This document shows positions 26,501 to 36,168 of a DNA stretch of 64,000 nucleotides, piece after piece. The translations under genes and the position numbers were made by a program. The stretch spans positions 124,001 to 188,000 of the forward strand of contig NZ_JAMFLX010000005.1 in assembly GCF_023502345.1 (NCBI RefSeq). Reading direction: 5' to 3'. Source of the stretch: Parendozoicomonas callyspongiae (GTDB taxonomy: Bacteria > Pseudomonadota > Gammaproteobacteria > Pseudomonadales > Endozoicomonadaceae). Numbering within the stretch: the stretch's first letter is position 1; each line of letters opens with the position of its first letter. The notes beneath the pieces are model-generated. The model made no database searches and was not told the DNA's origin. It saw nothing but the letters and a program-made list of their open reading frames with translations.

Positions 26501-29500
26501 TGTCGTGTGTCACCTTATGATCATCGTTATCAGTGTCGGTAAACTCAAACGACATTTTCCCATTATTCTCAATGGCAATCTTGAAGTTGTCACGACATTC
26601 CAACAACGATTTGGTGCTGTTAACAGTGTCCACCAAAAAGTCAAGCGCTATAGTACATGATGCATTAACGGTCAGAGCGTTACTGGGGGGCGCTGATGTT
26701 ATGGCTGGCATATTCCCGGTCAGACGTATGCCGGTAGATGACGGTGCAACAACAGCAATATGCCGCATGACAGCTGCAGGGAATGCATCTTCGGACAGGT
26801 AACTTTTTCCTGATCTCTGCAGACGAGCCTTGAGAGAAGTGCCTGATTGGTTTGCCGCTATCAGCGACAGCTCAAGCTTATTCCCATCATCGTCATCGTC
26901 AAGGCAAAGCAGGGGGTGAGGTTTCGGAGTCACATCCGTTTGATACCAGTCTGGATGGACGTAGGGCTTATACCAAGCCTCTATCGTAAGGTCATTGTGC
27001 TGATCAAATGGCAGTTTTCCAGTGGCACTGTCTTCCAGGTAATTGCTGCCATTGAATTCAATGCCCCGGTCAAGAGTACCCACGCTCCAGCGGTTACTAA
27101 GAATCGATTTTGTCGGAGCCAGGTCAGTAACATTTTTGATATCACCCCCCCTGGAGGATTTTTGAGCAAGCTTAACCAGCCTGCTTCCCTCACCAAGAAA
27201 ACCACCACTTTCCAAAGTCACTGAGCTGTAGTTGTAGACAACAATGTCGGGGGCCAGATTACTGGCACTGGTGAGTCTGGCAGCTTTACCATTGAGAACG
27301 GTCGCAAATTTCTGGGCTGCTCTGGGGACGTTATTCCAGGTTTCGCTGAGGCCAAGCTGGGTATTGGTCAGCAATACCTTACACAGTGACTTGTCACTGT
27401 CATGATCCGAGATGGTGATTCTGGTGTTCTGATATTCAATCTCTGTTGTAGGAGCGCTGGCGGCCATGACATCATTATTACCTGCCCTCAGAATAAATAT
27501 TGGCCGTTCTGCATCGGTCATATAGGACAGGCTTTCAAACCGATGGCTACCGTTCTTGTAAAAGAGTTTCAGGCCTCCCGAGCCGGTTTGCATAAGAGAA
27601 GGAGGTGTAGTGGCCTTGATATTGAGAAGTGAACCTTTCACGGTCAGCCCTTTTGGGTCCATACCGACAATGGGCATCAGAAGGTTTTTGCCGCTCTGGT
27701 AAGTGCTGGTGAATGTCTCAAGACGGTCATTCGCTTCGGCGTAGATGAAGTAGAGATCCATTATCAGACCCAGTAAAAACAGTGCCGGGTCCACCGTGAT
27801 TTTTTTAGTCTGGCTGGATTCTGAATACCGGTAGACTGTACTGGGCCACAGATAGGTTTCAGGGTTATTGTTTATGGTGCCTATAAACCGGGCCTGTTGG
27901 CCCGACCAGCCGAATTCACCGATAGCATCCAGGAAGAGGCAATACCCATCCAGCTTTTTGTGACCCAGCTCAGTATCTGAAAAGTAGTCAACCGTGTTTG
28001 CTGGAAAGCTTTGAGCCGTGCCACCTGCGAGGATGTAGCGGTAATTGGTGCTGTATGAGTTTGTAAGAGCTATCTCCGTTGTATCAAGGGGGGGCTTTTT
28101 CAGGGTGTTACCATCGTAAACTGCGGCTCTGTTGTAAGCAGTGAGCAAAGCTGAATTCCCTTCCACCAAGGCTTTCAGGCTGCTGTTTGAGTCAGAGAAG
28201 GAGTACCCCAAGTCACACGAGTATTCGAATTTCTTCGACAGATTCATTAAAGGGACAGGGGGCGGGGTATTGTCACCCAGCTTTGTCAGGAAACGGTTGG
28301 TCACCAGATAGCCGGCGGCAGAATCATAATTAGCTTTATGGGTTTCCACCTCTTTCTCAAGGTAACGGATATGTTCAACCGCACTGGTGCTCATTGAGCC
28401 AGGGTCACTAATGTTCTTCAACGGCAATCGGGTGGTCGTGTTGGCCAGAGTTCCGTCTTGGTCAAGACAGAAATCAATAGTGGCAAGATCATTGACCCCC
28501 GATTTTTCAACCTGGGCGGTTACCATAAGACGTTTGTCGCCTATGATACTGTGCCGGTCGGTATCGCTGGCCGAGGCAACCTGTTCTCCCTGATAGTGCT
28601 CAATAGCCAGCCCTTTAATATCAGTGAATTTGACCCCATCGGCATCCGTCAGCTGATATAGCCTTTTGACCAGGCCGGTGCTCTCATGCTGTTTGGCTGA
28701 GGATTTCACCCAGAACAGGTCAACATCCAGTGTTGTGCCATTACTTCCCTGGCCTGGCTGTAGAGTTGCCGTTCTGCCTTCTCCTGATAAATCGAACACC
28801 TCAGAACCGGAGCCTTCATTAAAGGCATAGCAGGCTTTAAGCCCTGGTTCGGTGGTATTAGGCACGATCTGTGTGACGGCATTGAGGGTGTTACTGTTGA
28901 GGCTGTGCGACCAGATCTGCAGGTCATCCATCAGGCCGGCAGACTTAACTCCACCGAACACAAATGTGTTCCGGGTAATGGAATAACTGCCCAGTGCAGG
29001 TCTTGCGGGAGGGTTTTCCCTGTAGTTGGACGTGCTTTTCGGAATAGCATCCACATAGACAGTAATCACCCCTTCTTTAAAGCAGATCGCATACTGATGC
29101 CAGTTTAAATCGCCAAGAATGGATTCGACCTTGTAGTGTACGCCGTATACACTGACGTGCAGGCTGTTGGCATTATCAATCCAGATATACTGATGATGAT
29201 CAGTATGTGAATGCATTAGCCAGACCACTCCATCAGTGCTGGCCGGAATCTTCCCGGCTCTGAAGCGAAAGAGAATACTGAAGTCGATGGGTTGACCGTT
29301 TGTGAGAGAAGTTGGCGTGGTTTTATAAAAAGGATTATCAACTTTCAGGTAAGCGTTCTCGGCAAGTAAAACGGCATACCCGGCAGTCCCCGGTTTACCC
29401 TGGGTTGGAATCAAAGGCTTATTCTCATAAGGGTCAACTCCGGGGCGGCTCTGGAAAACACGATCACGATAGATAGGGTTGGCACTGGTATAAAAGGTTT

Positions 29501-32500
29501 TTCCCTGAGTGTTAAACAGCCCGTCACTGCTGGATGGAATGCTGAAGTATCTGAGGAGTTTACGTTCACTCTCTGTTGCAAGAATCGTCCAGCGCCAGTC
29601 GCTGCCGGTTGATGTCGGTGTAATATTGACGGAAAACTGTTCGTCGTCCAGATCGTTTATAAATGGCAACTCGTGGGTTGGTTCAACAAAATAGTTACCA
29701 TTGGGGTCTTTGACGGATTTACTGTCGTCAGAACTGAAAGCGCGGTATTTATTGCCGCTTCGCTGGTAGCGGGACTCCAGCCGGGTAACCAGAAAATCGC
29801 CCTGGACAATAAAACGGTCAATAAGCAGTGTGCTGTTAACGATAGGTTGTTCATTTCTCCGGGGAACAATTTTGGTGGTAGTGCCAGAGTACGTATCAGT
29901 ATCGGAGGCTGACTGCCTGGCCAGTATGATATTGTTACCATCGGATAGAACATCAAAGGGCGCACCCGGTGCAGACAGATCGCCAGTTGATTTTTTGAAT
30001 AGATTTTCTGCATATGTGGACTCGCTGCCACTGGGGTTAAGTCCACTGGTATCAAATCTGTAGTCATCTAAAACAGAATACCCGACCTGACGCAGCTCTG
30101 TAGGAAACTGCAGCTGCCGTACTTCTGATGGCCAGAACGACGCATCTGTCACTGGTATTCCAGAACGCTCTGCCTCTGCCCGGGTGTTCTCATCAACCTT
30201 GGGTTGGCAGACGGCATAATAAATTCTGCGGTCGGAAGCCATACCGAACAGAATCAGTTTTCCTTTATGCTCCACCATTTTGGCGTGTTTAAAGGCGTAT
30301 GGTTCTGGTAAAGAGAAGGTTCTTTCCAGTGGTTTTGTAAAGCTGCAGCTGTCTTCATTCATATACTGGCAGACAGCGGTTTCGTCCAGTGCATCCAAAA
30401 ACATGCGAACCGGACCTATTTTTACACCCTTGGCAAAAGCCAGCCGGGAGTTGGCTGGTACAGAGCCATATGTGGCAGAAGAAGACGGTGCGCCAATATA
30501 ACCATACCTTTTTCCGCTGCGCCCGATATGGCCAGGATGACCAGATGCTTGTTGGCTATCCAGAGCACTATCTACATAGATAGATTTTTTATTATCAGCG
30601 CCATCAAATACCGCTGTAATAAAATGCCATTGACCGTCATTCACCTGAACGGATGATTGAACGTCACTTGTTGTATCATTGTCAGCTGCAGTGACAAAGC
30701 TGACCTTGCCAGCACTGGTAATCGCCAGTTCGAAGTACTTGCCTTTATCAAAGGAAATAAGAACGGCATCGTTGCATGAGGAAGGGCAGTTGATCCAAAT
30801 GCACAGTGACAGCTTTTTTATGGCTCCATTACCATCAAAACTGACAGTATTATCCAGAGCGATATGGGGGCTGCTGTCGCTGCTTTTCTTAAGATAGGGA
30901 ACCGGGGCCTTGTTGTCATTGGGTTGCACACTGACGTTGGATAACACAGCATTTGCTGTGGTGCCATACTCTCCCTTCAGCTGGTTATTTGTGGATTGCA
31001 GGTGTGAAAAGTCGACTTTCAGGCCAGAGGGTGAGACATATTCGCTGTAATAGGCAGAATGTTCATCATTACTGATAAAGCGCTGTTCCAGCCTGACCAG
31101 ACCTATATCCCCTGCGAAATGTGTTAACTGCCCGGTATCCGTTGGTGTGATTCTCTGGCCCACTGCCATTCTGCTGGTTTGATTGCTCTTCCCGAAGTAT
31201 AAAGACGGCTCTACAGCCTTAACCGCGTTTTGAGCTCCGTCAATCAGCAGGCCAATGCTGCCCTTTGTGGCATTAACACGGAGAGACAGCAGGTGCCAGC
31301 TATTGTCAGCAACACTGCCTGTGCTCTTCATCTCTATCGAATGAGATGAGGTGGAATTATCCCGAATCCGGGCAATCAGTTTACCTCTGTCAGAACCAGA
31401 ATTTTCAACCCAGGCCTCCATAAAGTTATTGCTGCCAGAGAAAATAACCTGTTTACCGGCGGAATTTGCTGGAATCCGGAACCAGCAACTGAAGGTGAAA
31501 TTCTCAAGATTACCATCCCCACTGCCAAAGGAAAGATTATCCGGGAGGGATAAACGGCAGCTCTTACTGGCATTTCCCCTGATATAGGAGAAGCGTTCCC
31601 CTCCGAAATACTCGGTGTTTCTTGTGAAGCCGTCCAGCTGTGCATGAATATTATTTCCGGAATCATCAATGACATTATTTTCACTGACCTTATCGAACGG
31701 ATAGATCGCAAGATAACGGTTTTCCGGTGTCAGGCTGTTAGGCCGTGCTTCCATCATATCCTGAAGTTCAGACTGGGTTTTCAGCTCAGGGAAGAGATGA
31801 ACCGGCCCGATAGAACCATTGAAATTATCGGATGCTGCGTTAGTGGTTGGGCGGGCATGCAGGTACTCGTTGTTATAATTTGACATCGAACCAATGCATC
31901 CAGTCCGGTAATTGTTCCGGACAAGAGAACCTGATAGAGCCGTTGTGGTTGTTTTTACTCGTTTACCATCGATATAGATTTTGGCGGCATCGCGATCCTT
32001 ATCATACACACCGGCAACAAAATGCCAGTTATCATCATCAATCACATGGCTGCCATCGGATACGGTTCTTACTTTAGAGACCACGCGCTCAGAATTTTTT
32101 GAAACCACAAAGGTCAGGTTGCCTTTTGTGGCCGAGCGGTTTCCATAGGCTGAATTCACCGATAGTCTTATAATATCGCCATAGCTGATCAGCACCCTCT
32201 CTTCACTGCCATCGTTTTCAGAGGGGGCTCCAAATCCGGCTGGTAACTTGACCCAGGCACAGAGTGTCAGGTGGGAATTCTTGGCATTAAAAAAATACTC
32301 TTCTTTATTTATATTTACAAAGCTGTCTGTGCCATTCTTTGATTCAAGATAGTTGAAGGGAATTCCAAAGTTTGTTTCAGTGTGATGTGAAAAACCATTT
32401 ACGGAAGACAGGCCTCCTGACACTGAATCGGCGACGGAAACAACTTCATTGTTTCTTTTGTTAATTTTTCTACTTTCAAAATCAAACGATAGCTTTGGTA

Positions 32501-33191
32501 TATTATGCGGTATGTGTGAGGCGTTATAACGGTCTATGACTTCTTCTCTGCTTATTGGGTGGAAGTCTAACGTGAAATCTGTCAGGAGTGCATAGAGTGA
32601 ATGTGAATAAAAGCCGAATGCATCAGGAGTCAGACCGAAATCAAAAGAGACATCAAACACTTTTACAGTATCAATGTACTTTATTAATTTGTTGTTCTTT
32701 ATATCAAATACGTATGAAAAGTAAAACCAACCTCTCTTTTTTAGTGTTAACGATTTGTTTTGAGAAATAGTTGTTGAATTGTCTACGTCCCATAATGAAA
32801 GACTATTTACGTCAGGGCTGTTATGAGATCGTATGTATCTTTTCTGGTGATTAGCATCTTCTTCAGCCCCGGAAATCATCTCTATTGTCTGACTCAGTGA
32901 ACCACCTCCATAATAATCAATATTAACCCAGGCACCAAATGAAAAACCATCGCGACCTAAATTGTTAAGGCTGTCATGGTCCGTGCTTTTAAATTTAAGT
33001 TGGGTGTAAATCATTAATTGAGGTTTTTTCCATGGTAAAAATGCGCGATCACTTACACCATTAGTCGTTGGAGCATATTGTTTGGCGCTATTATTTAGTT
33101 CTATTTGATAGTTGTCGCATACTGATTTAACAATGCCATTATTGACGGAATTTTCAAACAAAATAAAACGTGCGGACTGATTAGTACTCAT
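23529..33191 (-). CDS. Giant LamG-repeat protein, candidate exoprotein/toxin (3220 aa)
   Basis: The ATG at 33191 (MSTNQSARF) is preferred over the TTG at 33215. The protein is built largely from LamG/concanavalin-like jelly-roll modules, at roughly residues 85-240, 300-470, 565-730, 795-960, 1300-1450, 2070-2150 and 2190-2420. Each shows the pattern of a W near the start (CAWVKLP, SCWFRIP, CIWINCP, EAWYKP), then WHF or WHL and a Y/I-DG turn (IYIDGKRV, LLIDGAQN). Such modules bind carbohydrates or proteins. Two Gly-rich amphipathic beta stretches near 2670-2730 and 2950-3010 resemble membrane-inserting hairpins of pore-forming toxins. There is no signal peptide, lipobox or C-terminal autotransporter barrel. 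It is transcribed behind a muralytic enzyme and a small membrane protein, which may provide an exit route. Function is unproven. Confidence 0.9.
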   Translation of the reverse strand: MSTNQSARFILFENSVNNGIVKSVCDNYQIELNNSAKQYAPTTNGVSDRAFLPWKKPQLMIYTQLKFKSTDHDSLNNLGRDGFSFGAWVNIDYYGGGSLSQTIEMISGAEEDANHQKRYIRSHNSPDVNSLSLWDVDNSTTISQNKSLTLKKRGWFYFSYVFDIKNNKLIKYIDTVKVFDVSFDFGLTPDAFGFYSHSLYALLTDFTLDFHPISREEVIDRYNASHIPHNIPKLSFDFESRKINKRNNEVVSVADSVSGGLSSVNGFSHHTETNFGIPFNYLESKNGTDSFVNINKEEYFFNAKNSHLTLCAWVKLPAGFGAPSENDGSEERVLISYGDIIRLSVNSAYGNRSATKGNLTFVVSKNSERVVSKVRTVSDGSHVIDDDNWHFVAGVYDKDRDAAKIYIDGKRVKTTTTALSGSLVRNNYRTGCIGSMSNYNNEYLHARPTTNAASDNFNGSIGPVHLFPELKTQSELQDMMEARPNSLTPENRYLAIYPFDKVSENNVIDDSGNNIHAQLDGFTRNTEYFGGERFSYIRGNASKSCRLSLPDNLSFGSGDGNLENFTFSCWFRIPANSAGKQVIFSGSNNFMEAWVENSGSDRGKLIARIRDNSTSSHSIEMKSTGSVADNSWHLLSLRVNATKGSIGLLIDGAQNAVKAVEPSLYFGKSNQTSRMAVGQRITPTDTGQLTHFAGDIGLVRLEQRFISNDEHSAYYSEYVSPSGLKVDFSHLQSTNNQLKGEYGTTANAVLSNVSVQPNDNKAPVPYLKKSSDSSPHIALDNTVSFDGNGAIKKLSLCIWINCPSSCNDAVLISFDKGKYFELAITSAGKVSFVTAADNDTTSDVQSSVQVNDGQWHFITAVFDGADNKKSIYVDSALDSQQASGHPGHIGRSGKRYGYIGAPSSSATYGSVPANSRLAFAKGVKIGPVRMFLDALDETAVCQYMNEDSCSFTKPLERTFSLPEPYAFKHAKMVEHKGKLILFGMASDRRIYYAVCQPKVDENTRAEAERSGIPVTDASFWPSEVRQLQFPTELRQVGYSVLDDYRFDTSGLNPSGSESTYAENLFKKSTGDLSAPGAPFDVLSDGNNIILARQSASDTDTYSGTTTKIVPRRNEQPIVNSTLLIDRFIVQGDFLVTRLESRYQRSGNKYRAFSSDDSKSVKDPNGNYFVEPTHELPFINDLDDEQFSVNITPTSTGSDWRWTILATESERKLLRYFSIPSSSDGLFNTQGKTFYTSANPIYRDRVFQSRPGVDPYENKPLIPTQGKPGTAGYAVLLAENAYLKVDNPFYKTTPTSLTNGQPIDFSILFRFRAGKIPASTDGVVWLMHSHTDHHQYIWIDNANSLHVSVYGVHYKVESILGDLNWHQYAICFKEGVITVYVDAIPKSTSNYRENPPARPALGSYSITRNTFVFGGVKSAGLMDDLQIWSHSLNSNTLNAVTQIVPNTTEPGLKACYAFNEGSGSEVFDLSGEGRTATLQPGQGSNGTTLDVDLFWVKSSAKQHESTGLVKRLYQLTDADGVKFTDIKGLAIEHYQGEQVASASDTDRHSIIGDKRLMVTAQVEKSGVNDLATIDFCLDQDGTLANTTTRLPLKNISDPGSMSTSAVEHIRYLEKEVETHKANYDSAAGYLVTNRFLTKLGDNTPPPVPLMNLSKKFEYSCDLGYSFSDSNSSLKALVEGNSALLTAYNRAAVYDGNTLKKPPLDTTEIALTNSYSTNYRYILAGGTAQSFPANTVDYFSDTELGHKKLDGYCLFLDAIGEFGWSGQQARFIGTINNNPETYLWPSTVYRYSESSQTKKITVDPALFLLGLIMDLYFIYAEANDRLETFTSTYQSGKNLLMPIVGMDPKGLTVKGSLLNIKATTPPSLMQTGSGGLKLFYKNGSHRFESLSYMTDAERPIFILRAGNNDVMAASAPTTEIEYQNTRITISDHDSDKSLCKVLLTNTQLGLSETWNNVPRAAQKFATVLNGKAARLTSASNLAPDIVVYNYSSVTLESGGFLGEGSRLVKLAQKSSRGGDIKNVTDLAPTKSILSNRWSVGTLDRGIEFNGSNYLEDSATGKLPFDQHNDLTIEAWYKPYVHPDWYQTDVTPKPHPLLCLDDDDDGNKLELSLIAANQSGTSLKARLQRSGKSYLSEDAFPAAVMRHIAVVAPSSTGIRLTGNMPAITSAPPSNALTVNASCTIALDFLVDTVNSTKSLLECRDNFKIAIENNGKMSFEFTDTDNDDHKVTHDTSLEADKKYRVVVAINKEANINYSDMGDISGFVPTGSTVTVNDEAYVVNGVTTPPSSGGDTGNFKVTSKIYLYSVDSGVERALGSVKSGTFYVDGFHSSSTNTLEFGIDTGLTREISRLVIWGADLAASTHLVDIDTSNSDLAAYWKFDEKTGNRAYDEKTPSNGRYFNVPHTSWSLANSSNQPKLFVDGKAITLLKESTAHGHIFSDSRKVILGRTNASSNPQYAYGHLGELRVWKKARSQVDIIQSAFSASPGVLNDFALLYDFNLREKKAYNRAGTGFTLSENGTSDASNRLSVAPISNEGTPYVSNYFQSLPSPYHTRTSASEPVTCGFYNAVYLDDDNKVAGAMRKSAYASVEHGTLKVFTGVPVAELYTEWLSQGQTDPQIIGYSEGAPPVPGENLTSTGLILGEADSYGGSSSVNISTSDNDQYSWGLSRSDSGGVGLSVEGGYLFDFDANVEVAPLGFGVEFTGAKGEGGITGGISTYFGGGFSAQKALSSSLTKSQVFKQSLGGKWEPERADGRYWTPQRRFVPKNYGTALVESLTADIYGLRVRENKALVGMFMVPNADIPRDRNIITFPMNPNYIKQGTLDGKLGFTTADTGYKLVKDPDYPQSGSYGEYSYYKPSETYELVREVDDKQAKIDAEYESWNSAKLRTFDYSLGLPEAQQSSVVGYVDSSNSEESEYTPPKLVHAVDIYSRYIWTADGGMYNETSNYTESISESYSGSFNFKFGIKADYKLKALFGGVGFGIDIGATADASLTLSRSKSKTESAGFGLAAEVTPDRDLHLYTVNDAEKSQFGASKVGDAAFRSVRTLVNPGYPDTNYTIAAPILRPGKVDAYRGYTFFLQPSEDSFEHLRNQVIDPAWLLQNGSPSAVALRNVLKPGVQLADNEKQKPWRLLHRVTYVSRILPPSSGTPGSKDVMNKIGDKFTSNHQLLVLLEPYIYEPDLTTGKLESKVRSAVSAYLPEFNDNDSINYINQLFQEYLNIY

Positions 33192-33347
33192 TTCTGATTT
33201 ACCGTATTTTAACAATAGAATAAAGTGGTATGATTAATTACATACCTGTTGTTGGATCTTTTCTAGGGTTGGGCTTTTATTCATCAATGATAACGATTAT
33301 TTAATCTAAAGTACCTCTTTGTTGATTGTTAGTGAAAGTGGGTAAAG

Positions 33348-33590
33348 CTATTTCTTCTGTGGTATATTAATTAAAATGCGATCTTCGATTTGTTCAAGAT
33401 CCTGCCTTATATCAAACATAATTCTATGATATTCCTCTCTCTCCAAATTAATAATATCTTTCAGTGACTCAATCTGATTACCGTTTTTTGTTATTCTCCT
33501 TTCTATTTCAAAGCCCCATAAAACGACGGAACCAATTAATGCAATAAACGTCATGAGATGACCGATGTTGAACTCATTATTTTGGGCCAT
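33348..33590 (-). CDS. Small membrane protein, holin/spanin-like (80 aa)
   Basis: The ATG at 33590 (MAQNNEFNIGHL) overlaps the end of the upstream muralytic enzyme gene by 14 bases, so translation is coupled. The product has one membrane segment at about residues 11-28 (LMTFIALIGSVVLWGF) followed by a charged coiled-coil-like tail (residues 30-72). Small membrane proteins with this layout accompany phage endolysins as holins, spanins or XhlA-like anchors. I cannot assign a named family, and the single segment fits a pinholin or spanin better than a classical holin. The gene lies 156 bases upstream of the giant LamG gene. Confidence 0.7.
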   Translation of the reverse strand: MAQNNEFNIGHLMTFIALIGSVVLWGFEIERRITKNGNQIESLKDIINLEREEYHRIMFDIRQDLEQIEDRILINIPQKK

Positions 33591-34038
33591 AGTAAATATT
33601 CCAGGCATTTTCATACATTAAACATGTGGCCTTTCCTCTATTTGTGTTCCAGTAATGCTTGGCATATTTTGCCAACCCTTCAATATCACCTTTATCAGGT
33701 ATTGGCTCAACAAATCTTAGAAAGAATATTCTTGCTATGGCCGCTGCGTAAGTTGGATCAAACAGTAGCCTTTGTTCTGATAAATTATCCTGGTTGTTTA
33801 AGTATCCCTTTGAACAGCCATAGGCGACAACCTCATGATAGGAGGGTGGCTCTACCTGAAATATTGAAAGCGCCGATCCGTTAACCTGCTTATTGTAACG
33901 AAATCCACCTGATTCGTGCGCAGCTATCATGCAAAGAAGCTGAATGGCCGACTCACTGGCTGGAAGATTATATTTTTCAAATGCTCCTCTAATCATTATT
34001 TGGCATTGGCGACCTTCCTCTTCTTCTTTGTTGACCAT
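33577..34038 (-). CDS. Phage-like muralytic transglycosylase (153 aa)
   Basis: The likely activity is cleavage of peptidoglycan glycan strands. The ATG at 34038 (MVNKEEEEG) has AAGGAAG 6 bases upstream and removes a meaningless N-terminal extension. The protein shows a lysozyme-like/SLT pattern. A helix with LLCMIAAHESGG carries the catalytic glutamate (about residue 42). GSALSIFQVEPPSYHEV fits the strand and loop that follow. A later helix contains LAKYAKHYWNTNRGKAT. There is no signal peptide, so export would need a holin-like partner, as for phage endolysins. The membrane protein gene overlaps its 3' end and the giant LamG gene follows. This context suggests lysis or secretion of the giant protein more than cell-wall growth. 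Confidence 0.8.
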   Translation of the reverse strand: MVNKEEEEGRQCQIMIRGAFEKYNLPASESAIQLLCMIAAHESGGFRYNKQVNGSALSIFQVEPPSYHEVVAYGCSKGYLNNQDNLSEQRLLFDPTYAAAIARIFFLRFVEPIPDKGDIEGLAKYAKHYWNTNRGKATCLMYENAWNIYYGPK

Positions 34039-34732
34039 TGTTACTTCCTTTTTCAGGTTGCTGCTAACAGTCGCAGCTACGAACATATTTAAAAAGGCTC
34101 TACTGACACAAATAAGCATGCCAAGTAGTCTGATTTTATAAATGCTTATAATATGTGTACAGTAGAGCCTTAAACTATTGAAATTTGAATATCAATTGAT
34201 ATTGATGAGTGGAAGGTTAGTGGATAACTTATTAATTTCAATAAAAACATTAAAACAAAAAACAGCAATAAAAGACTTTGTTCTAGACATTAAATTATAA
34301 GATTAAGTTATCATTTAATTATCTTTTTTTCGCAATTAATTATCAGATAATTATCATTTATTTCTCTTTTGTCTTTCTATAAAGTCATAATGGTTTTTGT
34401 TTATAGATAATAATTTTCTATGTATTCTTATTAAAACATTCAATCTCGTAGCCGCCTGACATACAAATGATCTTAAAGTGGTGATTGCTCGTTTTTATCA
34501 TGGAAATACCTTTTTCATCACGTTGAGGTGACGAAAGGGCTTCTCACACATGGCTACTTGCAGGGCTTTTTTGCAACGCTACCCCATCAGGTCTTTTGAC
34601 GGATTTTCAGTGTGTTCGGAAACTATCCGGCATACCAAGGCCAGTGAAGCGGTTCATCACTCCACTGGCAATTTTCATTTCCTTCTTCTGGTTGTCTAAA
34701 AAAACAGATCACGCTTATGCTACGACAAAGCC
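34039..34732. other. AT-rich spacer with no intact gene
   Basis: The left part (34039-34440) is very AT-rich and should hold the promoter of the leftward muralytic/LamG operon. The right part (34440-34732) has higher GC content but no open frame. Bases 34650-34672 are a near inverted copy of 34751-34773, inside the transposase remnant. This suggests the debris of more than one insertion. Confidence 0.55.
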
Positions 34733-34924
34733 TTGTCAGAAGGATTTCCAATTGCCAGCGGAGTGATCGAAGGAGCCTGCCGTCACTTGATCAATGACCG
34801 TATGGATATCACAGGGGCACGTTGGATTTTGCAGGGTGCGGAGGTCATTCTCAAACTGAGGTCAGCCAACTCCAGCGGCGATTGGGGAGTTTTCGGACAG
34901 GCACTAAATAGTATCAAGCCTTAA
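34733..34924 (+). pseudogene. C-terminal fragment of an ISKra4-type transposase
   Basis: The 63 codons contain [20 protein letters not shown] followed by [15 protein letters not shown], the conserved C-terminal part of ISKra4-family transposases. The rest of the gene (several hundred codons) is absent. It overlaps the last bases of preA on the opposite strand by 4 bases. It marks the right edge of the island. Confidence 0.8.
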
Positions 34925-36168
34925 AGCCTGATATCCTCAATCCGCCTATCACCCTGGCGCCCTTCCTTAAACACAATCTCACCAAAGGAAATGGCACCCA
35001 CAGGGCAAACATGCCCACAAAGATGACAACCAACACACTTATCCTTATCACAGCTGGGGCTGCGGATTGCATCGTTCCATTCAATGGCCTGGTGTGCACC
35101 GTCGTAGCAGGAGATATAGCAACGGCCACACTTCACACATTTCTCCTGGTCGATATGGGGGTAAACAATATAATCCCGGTCCAGCTCCTCGGCGGGAATT
35201 ATATTATCGGTCGCCAGGCCAACCAGATCACTCAGGCTGTCTACACCCTGCTCTTCCATATAGTGCATCAGGCCATTCTTCATGTCTTCTACGATACGGT
35301 AGCCGTACTGCATAACACCGGTGGTCACCTGCAGTGTACCGGAGCCCAGCAGAATAAATTCGGCAGCATCTTCCCAGGTTTCTATGCCACCAATACCGGA
35401 CACAGGAATATCCTTCAGACTCGGGTGGGAACGCATCTGCTGGATAAAACGCAGGGCAATCGGCTTCACTGCTTTACCGGAATAGCCTGATACAGAAGAC
35501 TTGCCATTGACCACCGGCATACCGATCTTCTTCTGCAGGTCAACATTACAGACTGACTTCACGGTATTAATGGCGGCAATACCATCGGCACCGCCTTCAA
35601 TGGAAGCGATAGCCACTTCGCACATATCGGTGACGTTTGGCGTCATTTTGGCCAGCACCGGCAATTTGCTGCCGCGCTTGACTGCCTGACAGTATCTGCG
35701 GCACAGGTCTGGTGAGCTGCCAACATCACTGCCCATGGCATGGCTGGTCATCTGCGGGCAGGAGAAGTTCAGCTCCAGCATATCGGCACCAGCTTCTTCT
35801 GCCAGCCGGGCCAGATCTTCCCACTCCTGTTCATTGGCACCCATAATGGAAGCAATCAGAACACGGTCAGGGTAATCCTGTTTCAGACGTTTGATAGTTG
35901 CCAGGTTTTCTTCCAGGGGATGCTCGGCAATCTGCTCCATATTCTTGAAGCCGACAAAGGGAGTGTCTTCCTTGTCGAGAATATCGAAACGGGGGGACAC
36001 TTCATCCGCCACAAAGAAGCCGATGGTTTTAAATACCACCCCACCCCAGCCCATATCGTAGGCTTTCTTGCACATGTCGTAGCAGTTACCGACAGGAGAA
36101 GAACTCAGGCAGAATGGATTGGGAAACTCAACGCCCAGGAAATTGATTGAGAGATCTTTTTGAATCAT
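34921..36168 (-). CDS. preA: NAD-dependent dihydropyrimidine dehydrogenase subunit PreA
   Basis: PreA holds the FMN-binding catalytic site that reduces uracil and thymine to their dihydro forms, working with PreT. The 415 residues match E. coli PreA (411). The FMN TIM barrel fills about 5-310, with [10 protein letters not shown] and [15 protein letters not shown]. Two [4Fe-4S] sites lie at the C-terminus: [14 protein letters not shown] and [14 protein letters not shown]. The gene starts exactly where preT ends (1-base overlap), so the subunits are coupled. The protein is cytoplasmic. The same complex can run in the oxidative direction in vitro; in E. coli its physiological role is mainly pyrimidine reduction. 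The last bases overlap a transposase fragment on the other strand, but the product is full length. Confidence 0.96.
   Translation of the reverse strand: MIQKDLSINFLGVEFPNPFCLSSSPVGNCYDMCKKAYDMGWGGVVFKTIGFFVADEVSPRFDILDKEDTPFVGFKNMEQIAEHPLEENLATIKRLKQDYPDRVLIASIMGANEQEWEDLARLAEEAGADMLELNFSCPQMTSHAMGSDVGSSPDLCRRYCQAVKRGSKLPVLAKMTPNVTDMCEVAIASIEGGADGIAAINTVKSVCNVDLQKKIGMPVVNGKSSVSGYSGKAVKPIALRFIQQMRSHPSLKDIPVSGIGGIETWEDAAEFILLGSGTLQVTTGVMQYGYRIVEDMKNGLMHYMEEQGVDSLSDLVGLATDNIIPAEELDRDYIVYPHIDQEKCVKCGRCYISCYDGAHQAIEWNDAIRSPSCDKDKCVGCHLCGHVCPVGAISFGEIVFKEGRQGDRRIEDIRL

Noticed and set aside
23529-33191. The giant LamG protein as an RTX or autotransporter adhesin
   Set aside because: No Gly-rich nonapeptide calcium repeats, no signal peptide and no C-terminal barrel were seen.
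34039-34440. CRISPR-like or tRNA content in the AT-rich spacer
   Set aside because: No regular repeats and no cloverleaf with tRNA consensus bases could be found here or elsewhere in the window.
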